Part shown: piece by piece, positions 43,743 to 52,207 of the stretch | Position numbering within the stretch: position 1 is the stretch's first letter | Layout of the letters: the number at the start of each line of letters is the position of its first letter | Assembly (NCBI RefSeq): GCF_037949795.1 | Contig: NZ_CP149932.1 | Location: forward strand, 1,973,001 to 2,037,000 | Source: Thioclava sp. GXIMD2076 | Lineage (GTDB): Bacteria > Pseudomonadota > Alphaproteobacteria > Rhodobacterales > Rhodobacteraceae | Direction of reading: 5' to 3' | DNA length: 64,000 bases | Program-made: the position numbers and the translations under genes | The notes under the pieces: model-generated | What the model was told of the DNA's origin: nothing | Seen by the model: only the letters and a program-made list of their open reading frames with translations | Databases searched by the model: none

Positions 43743-45134
43743 ATGGAAGTCATTCTGCTCTTTGCGGTCATCATCGGCCTGCTGCTTCTGGGCGTGCCGA
43801 TCGCCGTCTCCCTCGGCCTGAGCTCGATCCTCTTCCTGCTGGCCTTCTCGGAGACCTCGCTGGCCTCCGTGGCGCAATCTCTCTATCAGGCGATGGCCGG
43901 TCACTACACGCTGCTGGCGATCCCCTTCTTCATCCTCGCATCGAGCTTCATGTCCACCGGCGGCGTCGCCAAACGGATCGTGCGCTTTGCCATCGCCTGT
44001 GTCGGCCATTTCCATGGCGGTCTGGCCATTGCGGGGGTGTTTGCCTGCATGATCTTCGCGGCTCTGTCGGGCTCGTCGCCTGCAACCGTGGTCGCAATCG
44101 GCTCCATCGTCATCGCCGCGATGCACCAGATGGGCTATACCAAGGACTTCGCCGCAGGTGTCATCTGCAACGCGGGCACGCTGGGCATCCTGATCCCGCC
44201 CTCGATCGTGATGGTGGTCTATGCCTCGACCGTCGAGGTCTCGGTGGGCCGGATGTTCCTCGCAGGCGTCATCCCCGGTATCCTCGCGGGCCTGATGCTG
44301 ATGATCGCGATCTATATCTTCGCCCGTATCCGCAAAATGCCCAAGGGCGAGTTCGCGGGCTGGGGCGAGATCGGCTCCGCTTTCAAGGACGCCTTCTGGG
44401 GCCTGATGCTGATCGTCATCATCATGGTGGGTATCTACGGCATCCCCGGCGTCACCGGCGCGATCTTCACGCCGACCGAGGCTGCAGCCGTTGCCTCCAT
44501 CTATGCCTGGATCGTGGCGAATTTCATCTACAAGGATATGGGCCCGCTCAATGATGGCGAGGAGCGCAAATCCAACCTGCTGCGCCGCCCCTATGCGCTG
44601 GTCACGGCTCTGTGGCACAAGGACACCCGCAAGACGCTTTTCGAGGCGGGCAAGCTGACCATCACCCTGATGTTCATCATCGCCAATGCGCTGATCCTCA
44701 AACACGTCCTGACCGACGAGCAGATCCCGCAGATGATCGCCAATGCGATGCTCTCGGCAGGCTTCGGCAAGATCATGTTCCTCGTGATCGTCAACCTGAT
44801 CCTGCTGATCGGCGGACAGTTCATGGAACCCTCGGGGCTCATCGTGATCGTGGCACCGCTGGTCTTCCCGATTGCCATGGAGCTGGGCGTCGACCCGATC
44901 CACCTCGGCATCATCATGGTGGTGAATATGGAGATCGGCATGATCACCCCGCCGGTTGGCCTCAACCTCTTCGTGACCTCCGGCGTGGCAGGCATGTCGA
45001 TGATGCGGGTGGTGAAGGCAGCGCTTCCCTTCCTCGGTGTGCTGTTCATCTTCCTGATCATGATCACCTATATCCCGTGGCTCTCGACCTATCTGCCCAC
45101 CACCTTCATGGGCCCAGAGACGGTCATCAAATAA
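43743..45134 (+). CDS. dctM: TRAP transporter large permease DctM
   Basis: A 463-residue, 12-helix inner-membrane subunit that carries the substrate with sodium ions. Seen: IPFFILASSFMSTGGVAKRIV, FAALSGSSPATVVAIGSIVIAAM (the conserved GSSPAT motif), AGTLGILIPPSIVMVVYA, TPTEAAAVASIYA and IGMITPPVGLNLFVTSGVAGMS. The segment between helices 7 and 8 is longer than average, with a charged insert around residues 265-300. It starts seven bases after dctQ, with GGTAAGGAG at the join. A terminator follows. Confidence 0.95.
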   Translation: MEVILLFAVIIGLLLLGVPIAVSLGLSSILFLLAFSETSLASVAQSLYQAMAGHYTLLAIPFFILASSFMSTGGVAKRIVRFAIACVGHFHGGLAIAGVFACMIFAALSGSSPATVVAIGSIVIAAMHQMGYTKDFAAGVICNAGTLGILIPPSIVMVVYASTVEVSVGRMFLAGVIPGILAGLMLMIAIYIFARIRKMPKGEFAGWGEIGSAFKDAFWGLMLIVIIMVGIYGIPGVTGAIFTPTEAAAVASIYAWIVANFIYKDMGPLNDGEERKSNLLRRPYALVTALWHKDTRKTLFEAGKLTITLMFIIANALILKHVLTDEQIPQMIANAMLSAGFGKIMFLVIVNLILLIGGQFMEPSGLIVIVAPLVFPIAMELGVDPIHLGIIMVVNMEIGMITPPVGLNLFVTSGVAGMSMMRVVKAALPFLGVLFIFLIMITYIPWLSTYLPTTFMGPETVIK

Positions 45135-45160
45135 GTCCTTCCTCCTCCTCCCCGCACGAA

Positions 45161-45186
45161 GAAAGCCGCCCCTCGGGGCGGCTTTC
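45161..45186. terminator. Bidirectional terminator between dctM and the UPF0303 gene
   Basis: A 12-base arm GAAAGCCGCCCC (45161-45172) pairs with GGGGCGGCTTTC (45175-45186) with a minimal loop. It separates the convergent genes. Confidence 0.8.
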
Positions 45187-45206
45187 ACTTTGTGGTTCGC
45201 GGGTTC

Positions 45207-45662
45207 CTAGAGCATGTCGCGCAGCGTCTCGACAATCATCCGGTGATCTTCCACATCGGGCAGGCCACTGACCGCGACCGCGCCCAGATAGGTGCCGTTC
45301 TTCCCCATCAGCGGCACGCCGCCACCGGTGGCGAAGTAATGGCTGTCGGGCAAGAGATAGCGCTTGTTGAAATCATGGCCTTCCTCCTCGGCCTCGATCC
45401 TCAGCGAGAGCGAGCTGCGATGGAACTGATGCGCCACCGCCCGTTTGCGCGCGGCCCAGTCGAGGTTCAGCACCGTCGCGCCTTCAAGCACCGTGCAGAA
45501 CACCAGATCCGTGCCATGGCTGATGGTGATCGCCACCGGCGCCTTCTCGGCCTTGGCGCGCGCCTGCAGGCGCTGGCCCAGATCCCAGATGAAATCGTAA
45601 TTGAAAACGCTTAGTCCAAGCTCTGACTGCTCTTGTGCCAGAGAGGCAAGTGTATACTCCAT
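45207..45662 (-). CDS. UPF0303 / heme-degrading-domain (GlcG/HbpS-like) protein
   Basis: A 151-residue protein with the UPF0303 pattern: HGTDLVFCTVLEGATVLNLDWAARKRAVAHQFHRSSL (in runs), then YFATGGGVPLMGKNGTYLGAVAVSGLPDVEDHRMIVETL. Members form dimers with a profilin-like fold; some relatives bind or degrade heme, but this activity is not shown for the bacterial UPF0303 branch as far as I know. ATG 45662 has AAGGACGAG upstream; upstream ATG 45689 is possible. It is convergent with dctM. Confidence 0.82.
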   Translation of the reverse strand: MEYTLASLAQEQSELGLSVFNYDFIWDLGQRLQARAKAEKAPVAITISHGTDLVFCTVLEGATVLNLDWAARKRAVAHQFHRSSLSLRIEAEEEGHDFNKRYLLPDSHYFATGGGVPLMGKNGTYLGAVAVSGLPDVEDHRMIVETLRDML

Positions 45663-45786
45663 CCGCACTCGTCCTTGCGTGATGAACATGAAAAGGCCCG
45701 CGCGCCTGTCGGGTGATCCCGAGACGGACGATTGCGGGCGGGGCAGGCGCGGGCGGACCCGCATCTGCCAGCGGTATTCAGGGGGC

Positions 45787-46527
45787 TCAGGCGGCCGAGA
45801 GTGCCGAGATGATCGCGCCGAAATCGGCGGCCTTCAGGCTCGCGCCCCCCACAAGTGCGCCATCCACATTCGAGACCGCAAAGATCTCGGTGGCATTCGA
45901 GGGTTTGACCGACCCGCCATAAAGCAAGCGCATCCCTTTGGCCTCCTCGCCAAAACGCTTGGCCAGCGTGTCGCGCATGAAATCATGCACTTCGGCAATC
46001 TGTTCGAGCGTGGGGGTGCGGCCCGTGCCGATGGCCCAGACCGGTTCGTAGGCGATAACCGTATTGGCGGCGGTGGCGGTATCGGGCACCGATCCGGCAA
46101 GCTGGGTGCCGATCACATCCAGCGTCGTGCCGGCATCGCGCTCGGCCTCGGTCTCGCCGATGCAGATCACGGCAATAAGGCCCGCCTCATAGGCGGCCAG
46201 AGATTTGGCGGCGACATCGGCGTCGCTCTCGCCATGATCGGCGCGGCGCTCGGAATGGCCCAGAATAACGGAGGTGGCACCGGCATCCTTCAGCATGGCC
46301 GCCGAGATATCGCCGGTATGCGCGCCCGAGGTCTTGGCGTGGCAATCCTGACCACCGAGTTCGATCTTGCCGGCAGCGGTTGCGGCCATAGGGGCCAGAA
46401 GCGTGGCGGGGGGGCAGATCAGCACGTCGCAGGCGGCATCGCCATGCTCTGCGACCAGCGTCTCGATCTCGGCCAGATTGGCCGCGAGCCCGTTCATTTT
46501 CCAGTTTCCGGCGGCTAGTTTCCGCAT
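45787..46527 (-). CDS. tpiA: Triosephosphate isomerase
   Basis: TpiA interconverts dihydroxyacetone phosphate and glyceraldehyde 3-phosphate. The 246-residue protein opens [13 protein letters not shown], with the catalytic Lys of WKMNG. The catalytic His is in VILGHSERR and the base Glu is in [13 protein letters not shown] near residue 163. [14 protein letters not shown] and [16 protein letters not shown] finish the phosphate-binding site. GAGGAGG lies upstream. A single gene between unrelated neighbours. Confidence 0.97.
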   Translation of the reverse strand: MRKLAAGNWKMNGLAANLAEIETLVAEHGDAACDVLICPPATLLAPMAATAAGKIELGGQDCHAKTSGAHTGDISAAMLKDAGATSVILGHSERRADHGESDADVAAKSLAAYEAGLIAVICIGETEAERDAGTTLDVIGTQLAGSVPDTATAANTVIAYEPVWAIGTGRTPTLEQIAEVHDFMRDTLAKRFGEEAKGMRLLYGGSVKPSNATEIFAVSNVDGALVGGASLKAADFGAIISALSAA

Positions 46528-46619
46528 GTTGTCCTCCTCGGGAATGCAAATCGCGCCCAGACTATGTCAGGGCGCGGGCAGGGGGAAGAGGTCCGGTGAG
46601 AAGATGTTAGCGATATCGC

Positions 46620-47024
46620 TCAGCCTTTCAGGCGCGGGATGCCGTCTGCGGGGGCGGCCTCGGCGCTCAGTTCATCGATATCCTTGAACTTGATCGACTC
46701 GCCGCAACCACAGGCTTCGGCCACGTTGGGATTGCGGAATTTGAAGCCCGATTCGAGCAGGCCGTTCTCGTAATCGATCTCGGTGCCGATCATAAACATC
46801 TGCGCGGTCGGCGCGATCAGCACACGCGCCGAGCCTTCCTCGATGACCATATCCATCGGCCCCGCTTCCTGCGCGACCTCCATCGTATATTCCATACCGG
46901 CGCAGCCACCCTTCTTCACGCCGATCCGGAAACCGGCGGCGTTCTCGCGGCTCATGAGCTTGGAAATATGCTTCACGGCGGCGGGGGTCATGGTGACAGC
47001 GGGCTGTCCGGGAATGCCAAACAT
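46620..47024 (-). CDS. A-type iron-sulfur carrier (ErpA/SufA/IscA family)
   Basis: A 134-residue A-type carrier that delivers Fe-S clusters. The three conserved cysteines are Cys in KKGGCAGMEYTM and the pair ACGCGES near residue 108 (C-G-C). The fold motif TMTPAAVKHISKLM is at the N-terminus. It has a C-terminal extension of about 25 residues (SAEAAPADGIPRLKG) past the usual end. A SufT-like gene lies 1.5 kb upstream on the same strand but other genes intervene. AAGGAG precedes ATG 47024. Which of ErpA, SufA or IscA it is cannot be told. Confidence 0.92.
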   Translation of the reverse strand: MFGIPGQPAVTMTPAAVKHISKLMSRENAAGFRIGVKKGGCAGMEYTMEVAQEAGPMDMVIEEGSARVLIAPTAQMFMIGTEIDYENGLLESGFKFRNPNVAEACGCGESIKFKDIDELSAEAAPADGIPRLKG

Positions 47025-47051
47025 GGGAGACTCCTTGGATGAGCCCCCAAT

Positions 47052-47831
47052 CTAGGGGTTCGGCACCGGAATTCCAAGGGCGGGAATGCCGATCGGCGCG
47101 AGATGTGCCAACAGGCCCAGTGTCAGATATGCACAGGCAATGGCCCATCCGAAGGAGGCGAGCGTGCCGATGATCACATATTCATTGGCCGCATTATGGT
47201 CCGGCCAGCCTTTTGCCTCGAAGCGAAGAATGGATTTGGCGGCAATCAGAAAGCCGATCCCCTGCGGCTGCGCTGTGAGGACTAATACAAAAATCAGGGC
47301 GCGTTCGAGCACGCCGATCAGTTGGCCGCCCTTTGGTAGGCCGCCTTCGGGTGCGCGGTCGGCCAGCGGGCGCATCAGGGCGCCAATGGCGAAGCCGCCC
47401 GTGCGGATGGTGAGGATTGCGCCAGCAATCAGGGCAAATATAGTGGGCAGATAGGAGATCAAAGGGCTTTGGAGCTGCGTCCAAAGCGTTTGCGACCACA
47501 GATCGGGCAGGGCCAGCACCACGGCCACGATCACCGCCAGATGCGCCATCTGGTCGGCCATGAAGACCTGTAGCGCAGGCCCACGCAAAGCGGGCTTGGC
47601 CAGATCGATCACGAAATGGCTCAGCAGGATCAGGCCAAGGGCCGCAAGCGCGTCTGGCGCGGGCAGGATTATCCCGAGCACCAGCAGATGCACGCCGGTA
47701 TGGGCGATGAGCGCGGGCAGTCGGGCGCGCATCCCGCGCTGCCCCTTGGCATGGGCCATCCTTGCCGGCTGGAAGATGAAATCCCCCAGCAGATGCGCCA
47801 GCAGCAGGGCGGAGAAGCTCTCGGCACTCAT
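47052..47831 (-). CDS. DUF3307 integral membrane protein
   Basis: A 259-residue membrane protein with about six hydrophobic segments. It begins FSALLLAHLLGDFIFQPARMAHAKG, which is the DUF3307 signature (LL.H.LGDF.LQ). LLSHFVIDLAKP and FMADQMAHLAVI contain further family residues. The role is unknown. It lies just after, and overlaps by four bases, a SatD-like gene; this pair occurs widely. ATG 47831 is preferred to 47843 because it gives the overlap with the upstream stop. Confidence 0.82.
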   Translation of the reverse strand: MSAESFSALLLAHLLGDFIFQPARMAHAKGQRGMRARLPALIAHTGVHLLVLGIILPAPDALAALGLILLSHFVIDLAKPALRGPALQVFMADQMAHLAVIVAVVLALPDLWSQTLWTQLQSPLISYLPTIFALIAGAILTIRTGGFAIGALMRPLADRAPEGGLPKGGQLIGVLERALIFVLVLTAQPQGIGFLIAAKSILRFEAKGWPDHNAANEYVIIGTLASFGWAIACAYLTLGLLAHLAPIGIPALGIPVPNP

Positions 47832-48412
47832 GGCGCCTCCCATAGCGTAAGGGCGCCGGAGATGGCGCTATAGCCCGCACCTTGCAGGGCCTGCGCCACG
47901 GCCTGACGGGATTTGCCCAACTGATCGGCCACGCTTTGTTGCGGTGGCGCGGGCAGAGCGAGCATCGGGCACATCGCTTCGGCCTGTTTCTGTGTCCAGC
48001 CGTGGCTGAGCGCATCGGCAAGGCAGGTGGCCGCCGACCAAGCCCCGCCCGAGGCATGGCGGATCTCCGCTCCCGTCATCTGGTCCAGAAGCCGCCCTGA
48101 GGCGACAAAACCCGGCCCTTGTGCCCTGTTCAGATCGCCGTTTTCGGGAATGTTACCGGTTCCCCGCGCAATCGCGATCCGCGTCTCCAGCCGTGGATCG
48201 AGCGCGCGAAGGCAGGCGCGGACCATCAGCGCAAGCCGCAGGTCATAGGCGGGCTGTGCCAATGCCATCTGCCAGCCATCGCCGCGATGACGGTTGAACC
48301 ATGCCAGCCCGAGCCCTTGCAGGCCGGTCATAGCCGAAAACCCCGCCTCGACGAGATCGGGGGGCAGGCCGGTCGAACCGACGAGGTCACCTGTGAGAAT
48401 AGCGAGATCCAT
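47828..48412 (-). CDS. SatD-like protein with C-terminal helix-turn-helix
   Basis: A 194-residue protein of the SatD type. It starts MDLAILTGDLVGSTGLPPDLVE, and a segment FNRHRGDGWQMAL with IRGDxW-like character follows, then LETRIAIARGTGN. The C-terminus (QQSVADQLGKSRQAVAQALQGAG) looks like a helix-turn-helix, so it may be a regulator of the DUF3307 gene with which it overlaps. Its start lies inside a 10-bp-arm inverted repeat. The true role of this family is unknown. ATG 48412 is chosen; a TTG six bases earlier is possible. Confidence 0.72.
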   Translation of the reverse strand: MDLAILTGDLVGSTGLPPDLVEAGFSAMTGLQGLGLAWFNRHRGDGWQMALAQPAYDLRLALMVRACLRALDPRLETRIAIARGTGNIPENGDLNRAQGPGFVASGRLLDQMTGAEIRHASGGAWSAATCLADALSHGWTQKQAEAMCPMLALPAPPQQSVADQLGKSRQAVAQALQGAGYSAISGALTLWEAP

Positions 48413-48437
48413 AGGCAAGCATTATGACTTGCCTATG
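48410..48437. promoter_or_regulatory. Perfect inverted repeat over the SatD-like start codon
   Basis: CATAGGCAAG (48410-48419) and CTTGCCTATG (48428-48437) are perfect complements around an 8-base spacer. The first arm contains the start codon (complement of CAT). A DNA-binding protein there would block transcription or translation start; self-control by the SatD-like protein is possible. Confidence 0.55.
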
Positions 48438-48472
48438 GCGTAATGCAAGGGGTCTGGCTTGCGAAAGGGCCG

Positions 48473-48844
48473 TTACATGAAGCCCAGTTCGAGCCGCGCC
48501 TCATCGGACATCATATCCATGCCCCATTGCGGATCGAAGGTCATCTCGACATCGACGGATTTGATTCCGGCGACGCAGGAGACCGCATCCTGCACCCAGC
48601 CGGGCATTTCGCCCGCCACAGGGCAGCCGGGAGCGGTGAGGGTCATGATGATCTGCACATCATCCTCGTCGCTGATCTCGATCGTATAGATGAGACCCAG
48701 ATCGTAGATATTCACCGGAATTTCCGGATCAAACACGGTCCGGCACGCGGCAACCACCGAATCATACATCGGATGGTCGATCGTGGAGGGCTTGATCAAG
48801 GGAGCGCCTTCCATCGGTGCGTCTTGCTGTGTTTCGGACGTCAT
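48473..48844 (-). CDS. SufT-like / MIP18 (DUF59) iron-sulfur assembly protein
   Basis: A 123-residue protein of the DUF59 family. The pattern is VVAACRTVFDPEIPVNIYDLGLIYTIEI, then MTLTAPGCPVAGEMPGWVQDAVSCV, and VEMTFDPQWGMDMMSDEARLELG at the end. The conserved Cys is in TAPGCPV. SufT relatives help mature Fe-S proteins. The N-terminal 25 residues are a variable extension. Upstream is a 245-base gap that should hold its promoter; I recognise no regulator site there. Confidence 0.88.
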   Translation of the reverse strand: MTSETQQDAPMEGAPLIKPSTIDHPMYDSVVAACRTVFDPEIPVNIYDLGLIYTIEISDEDDVQIIMTLTAPGCPVAGEMPGWVQDAVSCVAGIKSVDVEMTFDPQWGMDMMSDEARLELGFM

Positions 48845-49088
48845 AGGAAATTCCCGGATTGGATACGAATAGTTGAGTATTGATATAGGGATTGGCGCGG
48901 GCTTCGTAAAGTGCGCAGGAGAACACAGGCGAGGTATGGACTGTGGGGGTGGGACTTTGTGACATCAACGGGGCGTGAGCACGGGACCAACAGGTAACGG
49001 GGCTGGCCCAAAAAGGGACCTGTATCTGGCCGATCGCACGAGGATAGGGTAGGCCGGTCGGGATATATTCGCAAGGCAGGGGGCAGAG

Positions 49089-49925
49089 ATGACAGAAGAC
49101 CTGAAGCTGCGCCGACGGGTGCTGCCGCTTCTGGCGGGGCTGCCGCTACTTCTGGCGGGCAGATCCGCGAAGGCGGAGAAGGGACAGGCGGAGGTGCGGC
49201 TCGATGGAACGGAAGAACTTAGCCTGCCATCGGATATGGGCGATTTCGTCATCCGCATTGCCTATCCCGAGGCGCCCGCACCGGCGGGGGGATATGGTGT
49301 GATCTATGCGCTGGATGCAGGCTGGAGCTTCGGCACCCTGCGCGATGCAGTGCGGCTGCGCGGGCAGGACCCCGCGCGGGCGGACGCAGCCCCCGTGGCG
49401 GTGGTGGCCATCGGTTGGCCAGCGCGTGATCTTGTCGATATGGCGCGGCGCACGCAAGATCTGACCGGGGCGGGGGTCGAGCGGCTTCTCGGCTGGATGA
49501 AGGCTGTGCTGATGCCCGAGATAGAGACGCGCTTTGCCTGCGATCCGGCGCAGCGGATGATCTGCGGCCACTCCTTTGGCGGGTCTTTCGCACTGCAGGC
49601 GCGCCGCCTTGCGCCCGGTCTCTTCTCGCATGTCGCCGCGGGCAGCCCGTCGATCTGGACCGATCCGCAGGCGCTCTTGGGAGCGGCCAAGGCCGAGGGC
49701 AAACTGTTTATCTCCATTGGCGGGCAGGAGACCGCCCATGCCGCCGAGGCCGCCCATCAGCCCGGCGACCGCGTGGCGCGGATCCGCGAGCGCGACATGA
49801 TGGGACGGGCACGCCTGATGGCCGAAGGCGCGGGCGTGCCGCTGAAGATCTACGACGGGTTGTCGCATGGCGCCTCGGCCACGCCGTTCTATGCGGATGC
49901 GGTGAGTTTCCTGCGGCAGGCCTGA
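49089..49925 (+). CDS. Exported alpha/beta-hydrolase esterase (IroE/Fes-like)
   Basis: A 278-residue protein with an N-terminal signal (MTEDLKLRRRVLPLLAGLPLLLAG, then RSAKAE), possibly Tat-type from its RRR run. The catalytic nucleophile lies in MICGHSFGGSFALQARRLAPGLFSH (GHSFGG), near residue 160. VIYALDAGWSFGTLRDA precedes it, and the His is likely that of YDGLSHGAS. The arrangement is that of siderophore- or aryl-ester hydrolases; no siderophore genes are nearby, so substrate is open. Confidence 0.82.
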   Translation: MTEDLKLRRRVLPLLAGLPLLLAGRSAKAEKGQAEVRLDGTEELSLPSDMGDFVIRIAYPEAPAPAGGYGVIYALDAGWSFGTLRDAVRLRGQDPARADAAPVAVVAIGWPARDLVDMARRTQDLTGAGVERLLGWMKAVLMPEIETRFACDPAQRMICGHSFGGSFALQARRLAPGLFSHVAAGSPSIWTDPQALLGAAKAEGKLFISIGGQETAHAAEAAHQPGDRVARIRERDMMGRARLMAEGAGVPLKIYDGLSHGASATPFYADAVSFLRQA

Positions 49926-49937
49926 GGGCGTGTGCGC

Positions 49938-51113
49938 TCAGCTCAGGAAATAGAGCGAGAAGATCGGCGCGGCCGCAGCGCCAATGGCGCGCGCGTTATG
50001 GCCTGTCTTGGCTTCCAGCACATCGGGAGGCAGGATGCCGTTCATCTCGAGCGCCGCCAATGTCTCGCGCACCTTGACAACCAGCTGTGCCCGAACCGGT
50101 TCGGGGAAAGCCCCGTCAATCACCAATGCCTGAAAATCGACCACTGCACAGGCTTCGCGGGCAGCTTGTGCAATCGCCCTGGCGCTACGGTCGAGCCACG
50201 GTTCCAGAAGCGACTGATAGGGGGTCCAGTCCTGCGGCATCCGCCACATCCCCGCCGCATCCATCCCCGCATCACGGATCGCGGCCTCCAGCAGGAAGAT
50301 CGAGGCCTCATCGGCCAGCGTTGTCCTCTGCCCCTCGATCGACATCACCCGCAGCGCGCCCAGCATGCCCGCATTATGGCGGTTACCTTCGACCACGGCG
50401 CCATTGAGCGAAATCCCGCCCGTCAGATAGGATCCCAGAAACACATTGGCGAAGTCGCTGACCTCGCGCCCGCGCCCGTAATATTGCTCAGCGCAGCAGG
50501 CGGCCGTGCCGTCATTGATCAAGCTGACAGGCAGCTTGCTGAACTCGGCCACGCGCTCGACCAGATCGCAGCCCAGCCATTCGGGAAAATGCCTGCCCGC
50601 GATATCGCAGCTTTCGGTGGCCCGCCACAGATCCAGCGGCGCGGTAATCCCGATGCCGCAAAGGCGCCCGACCTGTTCGGGACGCAGCTCGCCCGACAGC
50701 GAGGCGATACCCTCTTTCAGATAGTCAAGGATCAGCTGCGGGGTGGGGCGCTCGTAAGTGCATTGGCTTTGCGCCAGCACCTGACCGTCCAGCGCCATCA
50801 TCACCAGATCCGAGGTCCGGCGCCCGATCTTCAGCCCGAAGCTGATCGCACCGTCGGGATTGATGCCCATCGGCAGCGAGGGCTTGCCCACGCGTCCGCG
50901 CTGCGGTTTGCCGCGCAGCAGGAACCCGTCCGTTTCGAGGCGGCGCAGGATAGTGGAGATCGTCTGGGCGGACAGATCGATCCGTTTGGCAATCTCGGCA
51001 CCCGGCAGGGCACCATCGCGATGGATGAGGCTGAGAACGAGACGCTCGTTATGGGCACGCACACCGGTGTGGTTGACGCCCAGCCGCTGCGAGGAAAATT
51101 CCCCACCATCCAT
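49938..51113 (-). CDS. ROK-family transcriptional regulator
   Basis: A 391-residue ROK protein. A winged helix-turn-helix (NERLVLSLIHRDGALPGAEIAKRIDLSAQTISTILRRLETDGFL, in runs) is at residues about 22-68. The ROK sugar-kinase-like domain follows, with ISFGLKIGRRTSDL in place of an ATP-binding DxGGT loop. VSLINDGTAACCAEQYYG and NVFLGSYLTGGI are present, but the zinc-binding CxCGxxGC motif is not. It should be a sugar-responsive repressor without kinase activity. No sugar operon adjoins it, and its targets are unknown. Confidence 0.85.
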   Translation of the reverse strand: MDGGEFSSQRLGVNHTGVRAHNERLVLSLIHRDGALPGAEIAKRIDLSAQTISTILRRLETDGFLLRGKPQRGRVGKPSLPMGINPDGAISFGLKIGRRTSDLVMMALDGQVLAQSQCTYERPTPQLILDYLKEGIASLSGELRPEQVGRLCGIGITAPLDLWRATESCDIAGRHFPEWLGCDLVERVAEFSKLPVSLINDGTAACCAEQYYGRGREVSDFANVFLGSYLTGGISLNGAVVEGNRHNAGMLGALRVMSIEGQRTTLADEASIFLLEAAIRDAGMDAAGMWRMPQDWTPYQSLLEPWLDRSARAIAQAAREACAVVDFQALVIDGAFPEPVRAQLVVKVRETLAALEMNGILPPDVLEAKTGHNARAIGAAAAPIFSLYFLS

Positions 51114-51317
51114 GATTGCTCTCCTTGAAGGCGGATATCCGTATCGCTGACATGGTTGGCTGTAGGATGCGCAGTCGCAGGGTGCGGCCGCGCGCTTTTA
51201 TGTAAAAAGCTGACCAGTCAGATCGAGATAATAGCGTAGTTTCGACGAATGGTCGAGAGAGTGGCCGGTGCTTTTGCCACAAACCGCCGATTTCGGGGGT
51301 GACGTCGCGGCGGGCGC

Positions 51318-51881
51318 TTACTCGCCGCCGAGCAGCGCCGCCAGCATGCCCACCGCGATCTCGTCGAGCAGCGTCTGCTGTTCTTTCGACAGGAGCGCGG
51401 TCGGAAGAACGGGCGAGGAGATTTTCATGCCCAGAAACAGCATCGAGACCGCCACGATCTCCACACGGAACTTCTCGCCATGTTCGGCAATGAGCGGATC
51501 GACGAAAAGCCTCTGCACCGCGTCCTGGATCTGCGGCTTTACGGCCTCGCAGGCCAGAGACTGGCTGATGATCGGGAGCGGGCCGTAATTCAGCGTGCGC
51601 AGATCGCCATTGCGGATACGTTCGATGATGAAGCGCGTGAAGGTCGAGCAGCGCTTGGCATCCTCGAAGCACATCTCGAGGGCGCGGTCGATCACGGCCT
51701 GGAACAGCTTTTGCTTGCCGCCCTGTGAACGGTGCAGATAGGCGACATCGACCCCCACATCGGCGGCAATGTCGCGAAGATTGCACGCATCAAAGCTGCG
51801 CGCTGAGAAATGATCATGCGCAACCTCGATCATACGATCGCGGGTCGTCGAGGAGGCTGGGGAGGTGACAGTTTTGATCAT
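51318..51881 (-). CDS. TetR-family transcriptional regulator
   Basis: A 187-residue TetR-type repressor. The N-terminal helix-turn-helix runs TTRDRMIEVAHDHFSARSFDACNLRDIAADVGVDVAYLHRSQGGKQKLFQAVIDRALE (in pieces, residues about 12-65). The usual YYHFxxKExL is altered to YLHRSQGGKQKL. The C-terminal ligand-binding domain is unlike any I can name. It lies 200 bases upstream of the ROK gene on the same strand and is divergent from the icd gene across 326 bases, which it might regulate. Confidence 0.82.
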   Translation of the reverse strand: MIKTVTSPASSTTRDRMIEVAHDHFSARSFDACNLRDIAADVGVDVAYLHRSQGGKQKLFQAVIDRALEMCFEDAKRCSTFTRFIIERIRNGDLRTLNYGPLPIISQSLACEAVKPQIQDAVQRLFVDPLIAEHGEKFRVEIVAVSMLFLGMKISSPVLPTALLSKEQQTLLDEIAVGMLAALLGGE

Positions 51882-52207
51882 CGGACCTTGAGTGCCAGCA
51901 TCACGATACACCCGTGGGGATATATATCGGGCCTTTGGCAATAGAGAGGGTGGAAATCGGGTTCATGCGACCGTAGCGGTCTCATAACACGTTGTCCACG
52001 CGTCATTCTTTAAGGGCGAGTAAATTGTTGCCCTAGAGTTATTTTGGCACCGGTTCCTTGCAGCAAGGAGCGTGGTATACGGTTGCACACATTGACTTGG
52101 CGACGGACGCGGGTTACCCGTTTGCAAATCATGCGCGGCGGGTCCAGTCTGCGCACAACTCTTTCCCAACGGGCATCTGCCCAAGACCAGCTCGGAGACC
52201 GTTCTTC
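51882..52207. other. Divergent intergenic region between tetR-like and icd
   Basis: About 325 bases without a supportable gene. TTGACT at 52095-52100 is a weak -35 candidate for icd, with no good -10 at the right spacing. Several open frames extend into it from icd, but they begin without ribosome sites. No dyad long enough to call an operator was seen. Confidence 0.4.

Noticed and set aside
42948..45188. Open frame of about 746 codons on the minus strand opposite dctQ/dctM
   Set aside because: Rich in His, Asp, Gly, Arg with no domain, it mirrors the codon bias of the dctQ-dctM genes and lacks a ribosome site. It is an antisense shadow.
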